From the NCBI RefSeq assembly GCF_963422335.1, contig NZ_OY729424.1, positions 4,154,001-4,218,000 of the forward strand: a stretch of DNA of 64,000 nt, read 5' to 3'. The first letter of the stretch is position 1; each line of letters begins with the position of its first letter. Below are positions 56,654 to 64,000 of this stretch, piece after piece. Origin of the DNA: an uncultured Roseateles sp. (lineage in GTDB: Bacteria; Pseudomonadota; Gammaproteobacteria; Burkholderiales; Burkholderiaceae_C). A program made the translations under genes and the position numbers. The notes beneath the pieces were generated by a model, which did no database searches, was not told the DNA's origin, and was given only the letters and a program-made list of their open reading frames with translations.

Positions 56654-56666
56654 GGGGTGGGTCCGC

Positions 56667-57959
56667 TCAGTGGTTTGGACGAATCATCGCGCACTGGTGA
56701 GGCTGCGCGGCCTGGGCCGCGTCCACATAGCGCACGGTCCTGAAGCCGTAACCGGAGGCCTCATTGTCGAAGCGCACACCGGGCGTGCCGGCCCTGCGCA
56801 TCACGCTGACGTAGAGCGGCTGGATGAACTGGTGATCGGCGGCACGCATCTGACCCTGATGGACGCCACCGAGCGTGCGGCCGTCATAGGCCAGACCCTC
56901 CATCGCGCGGGCCACAGCCGTCGGCTCGACGCTCTTGGCGCGCTCCATGCCGGCCACCAGCACCTCGATCATCGCCTGCATGCGGGCGTGCACATAGTCG
57001 TCTTCTGGCCTGGGGAAACGCTGACGAAAGCTCGCGTAGAACTTATCAGAGGCCGCCGTGCCCACGTTCGGATGCCACTCGGCCACAGCCAGCACGCGAT
57101 CAACGCCGGCTTCACCAATGGCCGCCGGTGCGCCCAGGCCGTTGCCGTAGAAGGTGAAGAAACGCGCATCCAGTCCCACTTCCTTGGCGGCCTTGATCAG
57201 CAAGGTCAGGTCATTGCCCCAGTTCCCCGTCAACACCCCCTGCGCGCCGCTGGCCTTGATCTTGTTGGCATAGGGAATGAAGTCCTTGATGCGGCCGATT
57301 GGATGCAATTCATCGCCGACGATGGCGATGTCGGGCCGCTTGGCGGCGATCATCTCTCGGCCCTTTTTCAGCACATGCTGGCCAAAGCTGTAGTCCTGGC
57401 CTATCAGGTAGATCTTCTTGATCTGGCTGTCGGTCTTCAGCACATCGGTCAGTGCGGCCAGCCGCATATCGGCGTGGGCATCGAAACGGAAATGCCAGAA
57501 CGAGCATTTCTCGTTGGTCAGCACAGGATCGACAGCAGAGTAGTTGAGGAACAGCGCGCGGTGCTGCGGATCGCGTTCGTTGTGCTTGTTCAGCGCTTCG
57601 ATCAAGGCCGCGGCGGTGGCCGAGCTGTTGCCCTGCAGCACATAGCCGGCCTTTTGGTCGACGGCCGAGCGCAGCATCGACAAGGCCTCTTCGGTCGCTC
57701 CCTTGCTGTCGAAACGCAGCAGCTCCAGCGGCCGCGCACCGCCGGGCAGCTTGACGCCGCCGCGCTGATTGACCCGTTCGGTGGCCCACAGCAGATTGCG
57801 GAATACCGCTTCGCCGGCATTGGCAAAGGGGCCGGACAGGCCCTCGATCATGGCCAGCCGTATCGGCTCGGGCTGCGCTTGTGCATGGCCACCGAGGCCC
57901 AGCAGGGCAAATGCAAGAGACGCCAGCGAGCGGCGGGTAAGGCGAGAAGTTGGAGTCAT
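56667..57959 (-). CDS. ABC-type branched-chain amino acid substrate-binding protein (orphan)
   Basis: This 430-residue protein is chosen from the ATG at 57959. It has a twin-arginine-like or Sec signal (SRLTRRSLASLAFALLGLG, then AQAQ) and a type 1 periplasmic-binding fold: IRLAMIEGLSGPFANAGEA is the LivK-type opening. No permease or ATPase genes are near. An in-frame extension to 58082 runs through a terminator-like hairpin, so it is probably not translated. The ribosome site at 57959 is weak. Function may be in transport or sensing. Confidence 0.84.
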   Translation of the reverse strand: MTPTSRLTRRSLASLAFALLGLGGHAQAQPEPIRLAMIEGLSGPFANAGEAVFRNLLWATERVNQRGGVKLPGGARPLELLRFDSKGATEEALSMLRSAVDQKAGYVLQGNSSATAAALIEALNKHNERDPQHRALFLNYSAVDPVLTNEKCSFWHFRFDAHADMRLAALTDVLKTDSQIKKIYLIGQDYSFGQHVLKKGREMIAAKRPDIAIVGDELHPIGRIKDFIPYANKIKASGAQGVLTGNWGNDLTLLIKAAKEVGLDARFFTFYGNGLGAPAAIGEAGVDRVLAVAEWHPNVGTAASDKFYASFRQRFPRPEDDYVHARMQAMIEVLVAGMERAKSVEPTAVARAMEGLAYDGRTLGGVHQGQMRAADHQFIQPLYVSVMRRAGTPGVRFDNEASGYGFRTVRYVDAAQAAQPHQCAMIRPNH

Positions 57960-57983
57960 CTGAGGCACAAAACCCTTGGGGGG

Positions 57984-58012
57984 CTTGAATACAAAAAAGC
58001 CGCTCCCAGGTA
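57984..58012 (+). promoter_or_regulatory. Sigma-32-type heat-shock promoter of hsp20
   Basis: CTTGAAT (57984-57990) is followed after 14 bases by CCCAGGTA (58005-58012). The sigma-32 consensus is CTTGAAA, 13-14 bases, CCCCATNT. The predicted start is near 58019, giving a leader of about 60 bases. The -35 and spacing match well; the -10 matches only partly. It lies in front of a small heat-shock gene, which supports it. Confidence 0.65.
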
Positions 58013-58036
58013 TGCGGCATGGGCTGCAGCGGCTTT
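57990..58036 (-). terminator. Terminator-like hairpin upstream of the solute-binding protein start
   Basis: AGCGGCTTT (58028-58036) pairs with AAAGCCGCT (57996-58004), with CCCA/TGGG continuing inside. On the minus strand the stem is followed by six T. It lies 31-77 bases before the ATG of the 57959 gene and downstream of hsp20 on the antisense side. It may stop antisense read-through from tsaD or act as an attenuator. Confidence 0.75.
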
Positions 58037-58080
58037 GGTTTCGACGCAGCGTTGTCTTGTTGTCATTGTAGGAGTCACCC

Positions 58081-58527
58081 ATGTTTTTGCTTCCCGTTCG
58101 CCGTCATACCCCCGCCTTCTCCCGTTCGCTGGACCGCCTGTTTGACGACAGTTTCGACCGCTTTCTGAATGCCGCCGCCAAGGCCGAGCCCGTCGCTCCT
58201 GTGCGCACGCCGGCCCTCGATGTGACCGAGACCGACACCGCCTATCTGGTGCAGCTGGACATGCCCGGCATTGCCAAGGAACAGGTGAAGATTTCGATCG
58301 ACGGCCGCCGCGTCAATGTCGAAACCGAAATCGTGCAAGCCACCGAGAAGAAGGACGAAGCCAAGGTGCTGTACCGCGAGCGCTCGAACGCCAAGTTCGC
58401 CCGCAGCCTGGTCTTGCCGACCGAGGTGAATCAGGCCGAATCGGCGGCCACGATGGAAGGTGGCGTGCTGACCTTGACCCTGACCAAGCGTCAGCCGGCC
58501 AGCGCATCAACCTTGAGCGTCAGCTGA
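58081..58527 (+). CDS. Small heat-shock protein, Hsp20/alpha-crystallin
   Basis: This ATP-independent holdase has 148 residues with an alpha-crystallin domain (about 38-135). The start has hydrophobic helices (HTPAFSRSLDRLFDD) and the core motif PALDVTETDTAYLVQLDMPG. The C-terminal part VNQAESAATMEGGVLTLTLTK is typical; the usual IxI tail motif is not obvious. A perfect ribosome site (AGGAG, 6 bases) precedes the ATG. A sigma-32-like promoter is upstream. Its 3' end overlaps the convergent tsaD by 8 bases. Confidence 0.93.
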   Translation: MFLLPVRRHTPAFSRSLDRLFDDSFDRFLNAAAKAEPVAPVRTPALDVTETDTAYLVQLDMPGIAKEQVKISIDGRRVNVETEIVQATEKKDEAKVLYRERSNAKFARSLVLPTEVNQAESAATMEGGVLTLTLTKRQPASASTLSVS

Positions 58528-59551
58528 GGCTTAAATCCCAGCGGGGCTTCACATCGAACGCCCCGCCCTGCTCCAGCTGCGCCTGGCCGCTTTGCAGGCG
58601 CATCGCGGCGGCCATGGCGATCATTGCGCCGTTGTCGGTGCACAGGTGTAGCTCGGGGTAGTGCACGCGGATGCCGCGCCGGGCGCAGGCCTTGTTGAGT
58701 TGCTCGCGCAGCTTGGCATTGGCACCCACGCCACCGGCCACGACCAGGCGCTTCAGGCCTGAGTCCTTCAGCGCCAGCAGCGATTTGTGCACCAGCACCT
58801 CGACGATGGCGGCCTGCGTCGAGGCCGCCAGATCGGCGAGTTGCGGTTGCGTCGGTGCCTCGCCCAGTTTCTTGATTTGCGTCAGCACGGCCGTCTTCAG
58901 ACCGGCAAAGCTGAAGTCGGGCTTGCCACTGCGCAGCATGGGTCGCGGCAGGTCGAAGGCCTTCTCGTCGCCTTCCTGAGCCAGGCGCGACAGATGCGGC
59001 CCGCCCGGATATGGCAGGCCCATCAGCTTGGCGCTCTTGTCGAAAGCCTCGCCTGCGGCGTCGTCAATCGTTTCGCCCAGCATCTCGTAGCTGCCGACCT
59101 GATCCACCCGCATCAGCTGCGTGTGGCCACCAGAGACCAGCAGCGCGATGAAGGGAAACTCCGGCGGATCGGCCGACAGGAACGGCGACAGCAGATGCCC
59201 TTCCAGATGGTGCACGCCCAGGGTCGGCTTGCCCAGGGCTGCGGCCATGGACACGGCCACGCCGGCGCCTACCAGCAGCGCACCGGCAAGACCCGGCCCC
59301 CGCGTGTAGGCAATGACGTCGATATCGGCCAAGGCCACGCCGGCCTCGGCCAGCACCTGGCGCGTCAACGGCAGCACGCGGCGGATGTGGTCGCGCGAGG
59401 CCAGCTCGGGCACCACGCCGCCGTAGGCCTGATGCATGTCGATCTGGCTGTGCAGCGCCTGCGCGATCAGCGTCGGCGTGCCTTGCGGCTGCACATCAAC
59501 CAGCGCCACACCGGTTTCGTCGCAGGACGATTCAAAGCCCAGAACCCTCAT
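58520..59551 (-). CDS. tsaD: tRNA N6-threonylcarbamoyladenosine transferase
   Basis: This enzyme is part of the complex that makes t6A at position 37 of ANN-decoding tRNAs. It has 343 residues (family 335-345). The metal-binding histidines are in GVHHLEGHL, and MRVLGFESSCDETGVALVD and LVSGGHTQLMRV are ASKHA/Kae1 signatures. It starts 7 bases after the fdx stop, so it is probably the last gene of the isc-hsc-fdx run. Convergent with hsp20, overlapping 8 bases. Confidence 0.97.
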   Translation of the reverse strand: MRVLGFESSCDETGVALVDVQPQGTPTLIAQALHSQIDMHQAYGGVVPELASRDHIRRVLPLTRQVLAEAGVALADIDVIAYTRGPGLAGALLVGAGVAVSMAAALGKPTLGVHHLEGHLLSPFLSADPPEFPFIALLVSGGHTQLMRVDQVGSYEMLGETIDDAAGEAFDKSAKLMGLPYPGGPHLSRLAQEGDEKAFDLPRPMLRSGKPDFSFAGLKTAVLTQIKKLGEAPTQPQLADLAASTQAAIVEVLVHKSLLALKDSGLKRLVVAGGVGANAKLREQLNKACARRGIRVHYPELHLCTDNGAMIAMAAAMRLQSGQAQLEQGGAFDVKPRWDLSLS

Positions 59552-59558
59552 GGCCGAC

Positions 59559-59897
59559 TCAGTGGCCTTCCTTGGCGTGGTTGATCGAGTACTTCGGTAT
59601 CTCTATCGTCACATCGGTCTGCGACAGGATGGCCTGGCAGCTGAGCCGCGAATTGGGCTCCAGGCCCCAGGCGCGGTCCAGCAGGTCTTCCTCGCTGTCG
59701 TCCATCTCGCCCAGCGAGTTGAAGCCCTCGCGCACGATCACATGGCAGGTGGTGCAGGCGCAGACCATGTCGCAGGCATGCTCGATGGCGATGCCGTTCT
59801 CAAGCAGCGCTTCGCAGATGCTGGTGCCGCCGTCGGCCTTGATGCTGGCGCCGTCGGGGCAGTACTCGCTGTGCGGCAGGATCTTGATGATGGGCAT
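59559..59897 (-). CDS. fdx: ISC-type [2Fe-2S] ferredoxin
   Basis: This ferredoxin donates electrons to iron-sulphur cluster assembly on IscU. It has 112 residues. The cluster motif is ACDMVCACTTCHVIV with a fourth Cys in LSCQAIL, the C-x5-C-x2-C...C pattern of adrenodoxin-like ferredoxins. It lies 10 bases after hscA, as in E. coli. Confidence 0.96.
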   Translation of the reverse strand: MPIIKILPHSEYCPDGASIKADGGTSICEALLENGIAIEHACDMVCACTTCHVIVREGFNSLGEMDDSEEDLLDRAWGLEPNSRLSCQAILSQTDVTIEIPKYSINHAKEGH

Positions 59898-59907
59898 GAG
59901 GTTACCT

Positions 59908-61764
59908 TCAGATTTGTTCGACGTTGCGGCCGGTCAGGGCCTGGCGTATGCCACGGTTCATCCGCTCGGCGGCAAAGGCCTCGGTGCCCTTGGCCAGCGC
60001 CTCGACGGCGGTATCGATGGCGGCGTTGTCGTCGCCCGCCTCGACCTGACTCAGCGCCGTCAGCAAGGCCTCGATTGCTTCCAACTCGTCGGGCGCGAGC
60101 AGGTCACCGTCGGCCTCCAGCGCCGAGCGGGTGGCCAGGCGCATGCGCTCGGCCTCGACCTGTGACTCGCGCAGCGCGCGGGCCTTCATATCGGTCTCGG
60201 CAGTGGCGAAGCTGTCGCGCAGCATCGTTGCAATCTGGTCATCCGACAGGCCGTAGCTCGGCTTGACGACGATCTTGGCCTCGACGCCGGACACGGTCTC
60301 CTTGGCGAACACGCTCAGCAGACCGTCGGCATCGACCTGGAAGGTCACGCGTATCCGCGCCGCACCAGCCACCATGGGCGGAATGCCGCGCAGCTCGAAG
60401 CGGGCCAGGGACCGGCAATCGGCCACCAGCTCGCGCTCGCCCTGCACCACATGCAGGGCCATCGCCGTCTGGCCGTCCTTGAAGGTGGTGAAGTCCTGCG
60501 CCTTGGCGACCGGAATCGTCGCATTGCGCTCGATGATGCGCTCGACCAGGCCGCCCATGGTCTCCAGCCCCAGCGACAGCGGAATCACGTCCAGCAGCAG
60601 GATGTCGCCATTGGCCGCATTGCCGGCCAGCTGGTTGGCCTGGATGGCGGCGCCCAGCGCCACCACCTCGTCGGGGTTCAGATTGGTCAGCGGCGTCTGG
60701 CCGAACAGGCCACCCACGGCCGCCTGCACACAGGGCATGCGGGTCGAGCCGCCGACCATCACCGTGCCCTGCACTTCGCCGACCTTCAGCTTGGCGTCAC
60801 GCAGCACGCGCTTGACGGCCGACAGGGTGCGATCGACCAGCGGCTTGGCCAGCGCCTCGAACTGCTCGCGGGTCAGCTCGACGGCGAGTTCTCCCTCATC
60901 CAGCGGGCTGCGCAGCCAGACGCTGGCCTGATTCGACAAGGCCTCCTTGGCCGCCCGCGCCGCCACCAGCACCGCCCGCTTGTCGTGCGCGCTGCTGATG
61001 CTGCGGCCGGCCTGGGCCAGGGCCCAGTCGGCCAGCGCGCGGTCGAAGTCATCGCCGCCCAGGGCCGAATCACCGCCGGTGGCCACGACCTCGAACACGC
61101 CACGGCTCAGGCGCAGCAGCGAGATGTCGAAAGTGCCGCCACCGAGGTCATAGACGGCGTAAAGGCCTTCGCTGGCGTTGTCCAGGCCGTAGGCGATCGC
61201 CGCTGCCGTCGGTTCGTTGATCAGGCGCAGCACGTTCAGGCCGGCCAGCTTGGCCGCGTCCTTGGTCGCCTGGCGTTGGGCGTCGTCGAAATAGGCCGGC
61301 ACGGTGATGACGGCACCGAACAGGTCGTCATCGAAGGTGTCTTCGGCGCGGAAACGCAGCGTCGCCAGGATCTCGGCCGAGACCTCGACCGGTGATTTCA
61401 GGCCGTCCCGCGTGTGCAGGCCCAGCATGCCTTCGCTGTCCTCGAAGTGGTAGGGCAGCTGCTTGCGCTCGGCGATATCGCGCAGCGCGCGGCCCATGAA
61501 GCGTTTGACCGAGACAATGGTGTTCTCGGGGTCCAGCGCCTGCTGGTCCAGGGCCTCCTGGCCAATCTGGCGGCGGCCCTCGCCGAGGTAGCGTACGGCC
61601 GAGGGCAGTATCACCCGGCCGGCGGCGTCGGGCAGGCATTCGGCCACGCCGTTGCGCATCGCCGCGACCAACGAATGGGTCGTGCCCAGGTCGATGCCGA
61701 CGGCATAGCGCCGCTGGTGCGGATCGGGCGACTGCCCGGGTTCGGATATCTGTAGCAGGGCCAT
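59908..61764 (-). CDS. hscA: Fe-S assembly chaperone HscA (Hsp70)
   Basis: This specialised Hsp70 works with HscB to release clusters from IscU. It has 618 residues (E. coli 616). The ATPase domain has VGIDLGTTHSLVAA and DLGGGTFDISLLRLS, plus INEPTAAAIAYGL. The substrate-binding domain (about 390-510) and a helical lid follow. It lies 7 bases after hscB. Intact. Confidence 0.96.
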   Translation of the reverse strand: MALLQISEPGQSPDPHQRRYAVGIDLGTTHSLVAAMRNGVAECLPDAAGRVILPSAVRYLGEGRRQIGQEALDQQALDPENTIVSVKRFMGRALRDIAERKQLPYHFEDSEGMLGLHTRDGLKSPVEVSAEILATLRFRAEDTFDDDLFGAVITVPAYFDDAQRQATKDAAKLAGLNVLRLINEPTAAAIAYGLDNASEGLYAVYDLGGGTFDISLLRLSRGVFEVVATGGDSALGGDDFDRALADWALAQAGRSISSAHDKRAVLVAARAAKEALSNQASVWLRSPLDEGELAVELTREQFEALAKPLVDRTLSAVKRVLRDAKLKVGEVQGTVMVGGSTRMPCVQAAVGGLFGQTPLTNLNPDEVVALGAAIQANQLAGNAANGDILLLDVIPLSLGLETMGGLVERIIERNATIPVAKAQDFTTFKDGQTAMALHVVQGERELVADCRSLARFELRGIPPMVAGAARIRVTFQVDADGLLSVFAKETVSGVEAKIVVKPSYGLSDDQIATMLRDSFATAETDMKARALRESQVEAERMRLATRSALEADGDLLAPDELEAIEALLTALSQVEAGDDNAAIDTAVEALAKGTEAFAAERMNRGIRQALTGRNVEQI

Positions 61765-61771
61765 AAATCTC

Positions 61772-62290
61772 TCAGGATTCCAACTGTTCCAAGCGCCGGT
61801 TGATGTCTTCGCGGAAGCGGGTGATGAACATCAGCGCGCGCACCTCGGCCGAAGCCGCGGGGGCATCGCCCCGTTCATCCAGCAGCTGGCCGATGTGCTC
61901 GTGCAAGGCGCGCTCGCGTTTCAGCACCTCGTCGTCCAGCGCCTCGACCTCGGCCGCACCAGAGGCCTCATCCAGCGCCTCGCGCCATTCCATCTGCTCC
62001 ATCAGGAAGCTGGCGGGCATGGCGGTGTTGTTCTCGGCATTGATGGGCGAGCCCAGCAGCTCGCACAGATAGGCGGCACGGGCCAAGGGATCGCGCAGGC
62101 GGCGATGCGCCTCGTTGACGCGCACCGCCCACTGCATGGCCAGGCGCTGTGACGCGGCCCCCTCGGCTGCAAAACGGTCGGGATGAACCTCGGACTGCAG
62201 CGCCTTCCAGCGCTGGTCGATGTTCGCCCGGTCCTGCGCGAAGCTGCGCGGCAGGTCGAACAGGGCAAAGTCGTCGTCGTCGAGTTTCAT
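61772..62290 (-). CDS. hscB: Fe-S assembly co-chaperone HscB
   Basis: This J-domain co-chaperone delivers IscU to HscA. It has 172 residues (E. coli 171). The J-domain motif HPDRF is present at about residue 37, with the C-terminal three-helix IscU-binding domain beyond. An 80-base gap with a strong terminator separates it from iscA, so hscBA-fdx may be expressed at lower level than iscSUA. Confidence 0.95.
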   Translation of the reverse strand: MKLDDDDFALFDLPRSFAQDRANIDQRWKALQSEVHPDRFAAEGAASQRLAMQWAVRVNEAHRRLRDPLARAAYLCELLGSPINAENNTAMPASFLMEQMEWREALDEASGAAEVEALDDEVLKRERALHEHIGQLLDERGDAPAASAEVRALMFITRFREDINRRLEQLES

Positions 62291-62323
62291 ATCCAGCTTT
62301 GCGTCGAAGCCAAAGTAGCCAAG

Positions 62324-62352
62324 AAAAAGGCGCGGCCAACAGCCGCGCCTTT
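62324..62352 (-). terminator. Internal terminator between iscA and hscB
   Basis: AAAGGCGCGGC (62326-62336) pairs with GCCGCGCCTTT (62342-62352) across a 5-base loop. On the minus strand it continues TTTTTC. It lies 18 bases after the iscA stop (62371) and 34 bases before the hscB ATG (62290), so it could attenuate the operon here. Confidence 0.88.
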
Positions 62353-62370
62353 GATCAGCGAGGCAAGACT

Positions 62371-62694
62371 TTACACGCGGAACGATTCGCCGCAGCCGCA
62401 GCGGTCTTTCTCGCGCGGGTTGTAGAACTTGAAGCCTTCGTTCAAGCCCTCGCGCACGAAGTCCAGCTCGGTGCCGTCCAGATAGGGCAGGCTCTTCGGG
62501 TCTATCAGCACCTTGACGCCATGGCCTTCGAAGATCACATCCTCGGGCGCCACGTCATCGGCATATTCCAGCTTGTAGGCCAGGCCGGAGCAGCCGGTGG
62601 TCTTGACGCCCAGGCGCACGCCCACGCCCTTGCCGCGCTTGGTGATGTAGCGCGACACATGACGGGCCGCCGCTTCGGTCAAAGTCACTGCCAT
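62371..62694 (-). CDS. iscA: Iron-sulphur assembly protein IscA
   Basis: This A-type carrier takes clusters to target proteins. It has 107 residues. The three conserved cysteines are in GVKTTGCSGLAYKLEY and CGCGESF at the C terminus. It follows iscU by 15 bases. The [4Fe-4S] enzymes of this window (SdaA, Complex I) are possible clients. Confidence 0.96.
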   Translation of the reverse strand: MAVTLTEAAARHVSRYITKRGKGVGVRLGVKTTGCSGLAYKLEYADDVAPEDVIFEGHGVKVLIDPKSLPYLDGTELDFVREGLNEGFKFYNPREKDRCGCGESFRV

Positions 62695-62709
62695 GGCTGA
62701 AGGCCCCGC

Positions 62710-63096
62710 TCAGTGCGCATGCTTGGCGCGGTAGTCATCCACCGCCGCCTTGATGGCGTCTTCGGCCAGGATGGAGCAGTGGATCTTCACCGGCGGCAGG
62801 GCCAGCTCTTCGGCGATCAGGGTGTTCTTGATCTCCAGCGCCTGGTCCAGCGTCTTGCCCTTGACCCATTCGGTGACCAGCGAGCTCGAGGCAATCGCCG
62901 AGCCGCAGCCATAGGTCTTGAACTTGGCGTCCTCGATCAGGCCGGTGGCCGGATTGACCTTGATCTGCAGCTTCATCACATCGCCGCAGGCTGGTGCGCC
63001 GACCATGCCGGTGCCGACCGTGTCGTCACCCTTTTCGAAGTTGCCGACGTTGCGGGGGTTTTCGTAGTGATCAACGACTTTTTCGCTGTATGCCAT
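62710..63096 (-). CDS. iscU: Iron-sulphur cluster scaffold IscU
   Basis: This is the scaffold on which [2Fe-2S] clusters are built. It has 128 residues (E. coli 128). Cluster cysteines lie in APACGDVMKL, YGCGSAIASSSLVTEW and HCSILAEDAIKAA, and the HscA-binding LPPVK motif is intact. It follows iscS by 27 bases. Confidence 0.97.
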   Translation of the reverse strand: MAYSEKVVDHYENPRNVGNFEKGDDTVGTGMVGAPACGDVMKLQIKVNPATGLIEDAKFKTYGCGSAIASSSLVTEWVKGKTLDQALEIKNTLIAEELALPPVKIHCSILAEDAIKAAVDDYRAKHAH

Positions 63097-63123
63097 GATG
63101 TTTCTCCTGTGTCCTGGGCGCGC

Positions 63124-64000
63124 TCAGTGGGCGGCCCACTGGATGGTGCTGATATCGATGCCGTCCTTGTACATATCCCACAGCGGCGAGAGCTCGCGCA
63201 GCTTGGCGACACGGTCTTTCAAGGTGCTGACGGCGTAGTCGATCTCTTCGACCGTGGTGAAGCGGCCTATCGTCATGCGCAGGGACGAATGCGCCAACTC
63301 GTCGCTGCGGCCGAGGGCACGCAGCACATAGCTGGGTTCCAGGCTGGCCGAGGTGCAGGCCGAGCCGGACGAGACGGCAATGCCCTTCACGCCCATGATC
63401 AGCGACTCGCCTTCCACATAGTTGAACGAGATGTTCAGGTTGTGCGGCACACGACGCTCGAGATCGCCATTGACGAACACCTGCTCGATGCCGCTCAGGC
63501 CGTCCAGCAGACGCTGGTGCAGCATGCGGATGCGCTCGATCTCGGTACCCATTTCCAGCTTGGCGATGCGATAAGCCTCGCCCATGCCGACGATCTGGTG
63601 TGTGGCCAGCGTCCCCGAGCGCATGCCGCGCTCATGGCCGCCACCGTGCATCTGGGCTTCCAGGCGCACACGGGGCTTGCGGCGCACGAACAGCGCGCCA
63701 ATGCCCTTGGGGCCGTAGGTCTTGTGCGAGGCCAGGCTCATCAGATCGACCGGCAGCTGCGTCACGTCGATCGCGACCTTGCCGGTGGCCTGGGCCGCAT
63801 CGACGTGGAAGATGACGCCTTTCTCGCGGCAAATATTGCCAATGGCCGTGATGTCCTGGATCACGCCGATCTCGTTATTGACGAACAGCACCGAGACCAG
63901 GATGGTGTCGGGTCGCAGCGCGGCCTTGAACTTGTCCAGATCGAGCAGGCCGTTGGCTTCCACATCGAGATAGGTGACATCGAAGCCCTGACGCTCCAGC
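63124..64000 (-). CDS. iscS: Cysteine desulfurase IscS (5' end cut)
   Basis: This PLP enzyme removes sulphur from cysteine to supply cluster assembly and tRNA thiolation. The window holds the C-terminal 292 residues of about 404. The frame is open at the right edge, so the ATG at 63963 is internal. The PLP lysine lies in MSLASHKTYGPKGIG, the sulphur-carrying Cys in VSSGSACTSASLEPS, and the C terminus is complete. IscR would be expected beyond the edge. Confidence 0.97.
   Translation of the reverse strand, partial: LERQGFDVTYLDVEANGLLDLDKFKAALRPDTILVSVLFVNNEIGVIQDITAIGNICREKGVIFHVDAAQATGKVAIDVTQLPVDLMSLASHKTYGPKGIGALFVRRKPRVRLEAQMHGGGHERGMRSGTLATHQIVGMGEAYRIAKLEMGTEIERIRMLHQRLLDGLSGIEQVFVNGDLERRVPHNLNISFNYVEGESLIMGVKGIAVSSGSACTSASLEPSYVLRALGRSDELAHSSLRMTIGRFTTVEEIDYAVSTLKDRVAKLRELSPLWDMYKDGIDISTIQWAAH

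Noticed and set aside
58055..58073. TCTT pairing with AGGA of the hsp20 ribosome site as an RNA thermometer
   Set aside because: Only four pairs including one G-U. It is too weak to claim a thermometer.

Overview
This window is one contiguous piece of a GC-rich bacterial chromosome, almost entirely conserved core genes. The split nuoC/nuoD Complex I operon, the tpiA-secG-tRNA-Leu-nuo order, the isc cluster, the SDR-type threonine dehydrogenase and small families such as DUF2818, DUF1178, DUF2069 and DUF2189 point to a betaproteobacterium of the order Burkholderiales. A Roseateles/Paucibacter/Rubrivivax-like genus is plausible, but that is inference. I see no prophage, transposase, CRISPR array or plasmid gene. 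Coding density is very high: the largest space without a gene is about 250 bases (50024-50277).

Layout, left to right. 1-6.6 kb: glycine cleavage genes gcvT (cut by the window edge), gcvH and gcvP, then serine deaminase sdaA and an SRPBCC protein. 6.6-11.1 kb: a gluconate unit of kinase gntK plus a three-gene TRAP transporter, facing a LacI-type regulator across two identical 14-bp operators. 11.1-19.2 kb: a DHH phosphoesterase, an RND efflux adaptor and pump, an MFS carrier and aroC. 19.3-24.6 kb: a CcdA/thioredoxin pair facing a small membrane protein plus an ECF sigma factor, a three-gene membrane-protein operon, a solute-binding protein and a CBS protein. 24.7-34.4 kb: a homocysteine-synthase-like enzyme, an alpha/beta hydrolase, an Mpo1-like protein, an OmpV-type outer membrane protein, threonine catabolism (tdh, kbl) with an XRE-cupin regulator, a BrkB protein, DUF2069, an FAD-linked dehydrogenase and DUF1178.

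34.4-50.4 kb (minus strand) holds the complete 14-gene nuoA-N operon followed by DUF2818, a NUDIX hydrolase and DUF1178, and preceded by tRNA-Leu(GAG), secG, tpiA and a quinone oxidoreductase. 52.8-55.4 kb is rpsO-pnp. 55.5-58.5 kb holds an aminotransferase, an orphan solute-binding protein and a small heat-shock protein with a sigma-32-like promoter. 58.5-64 kb is the ISC iron-sulphur assembly cluster iscS (cut by the window edge)-iscU-iscA-hscB-hscA-fdx with tsaD attached.

The genes combine into recognisable pathways: glycine and threonine to serine to pyruvate (tdh, kbl, gcv, sdaA), gluconate uptake and phosphorylation, NADH oxidation, and Fe-S assembly that serves Complex I and SdaA. I found no clearly new multi-gene system. 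The most interesting signals are small and regulatory: paired gluconate operators, an 18-bp palindrome between kbl and its likely regulator, a triple-nested inverted repeat between a redox operon and a sigma-factor operon, a REP-like palindrome inside an open reading frame, and a terminator lying just upstream of a start codon in a divergent promoter region.
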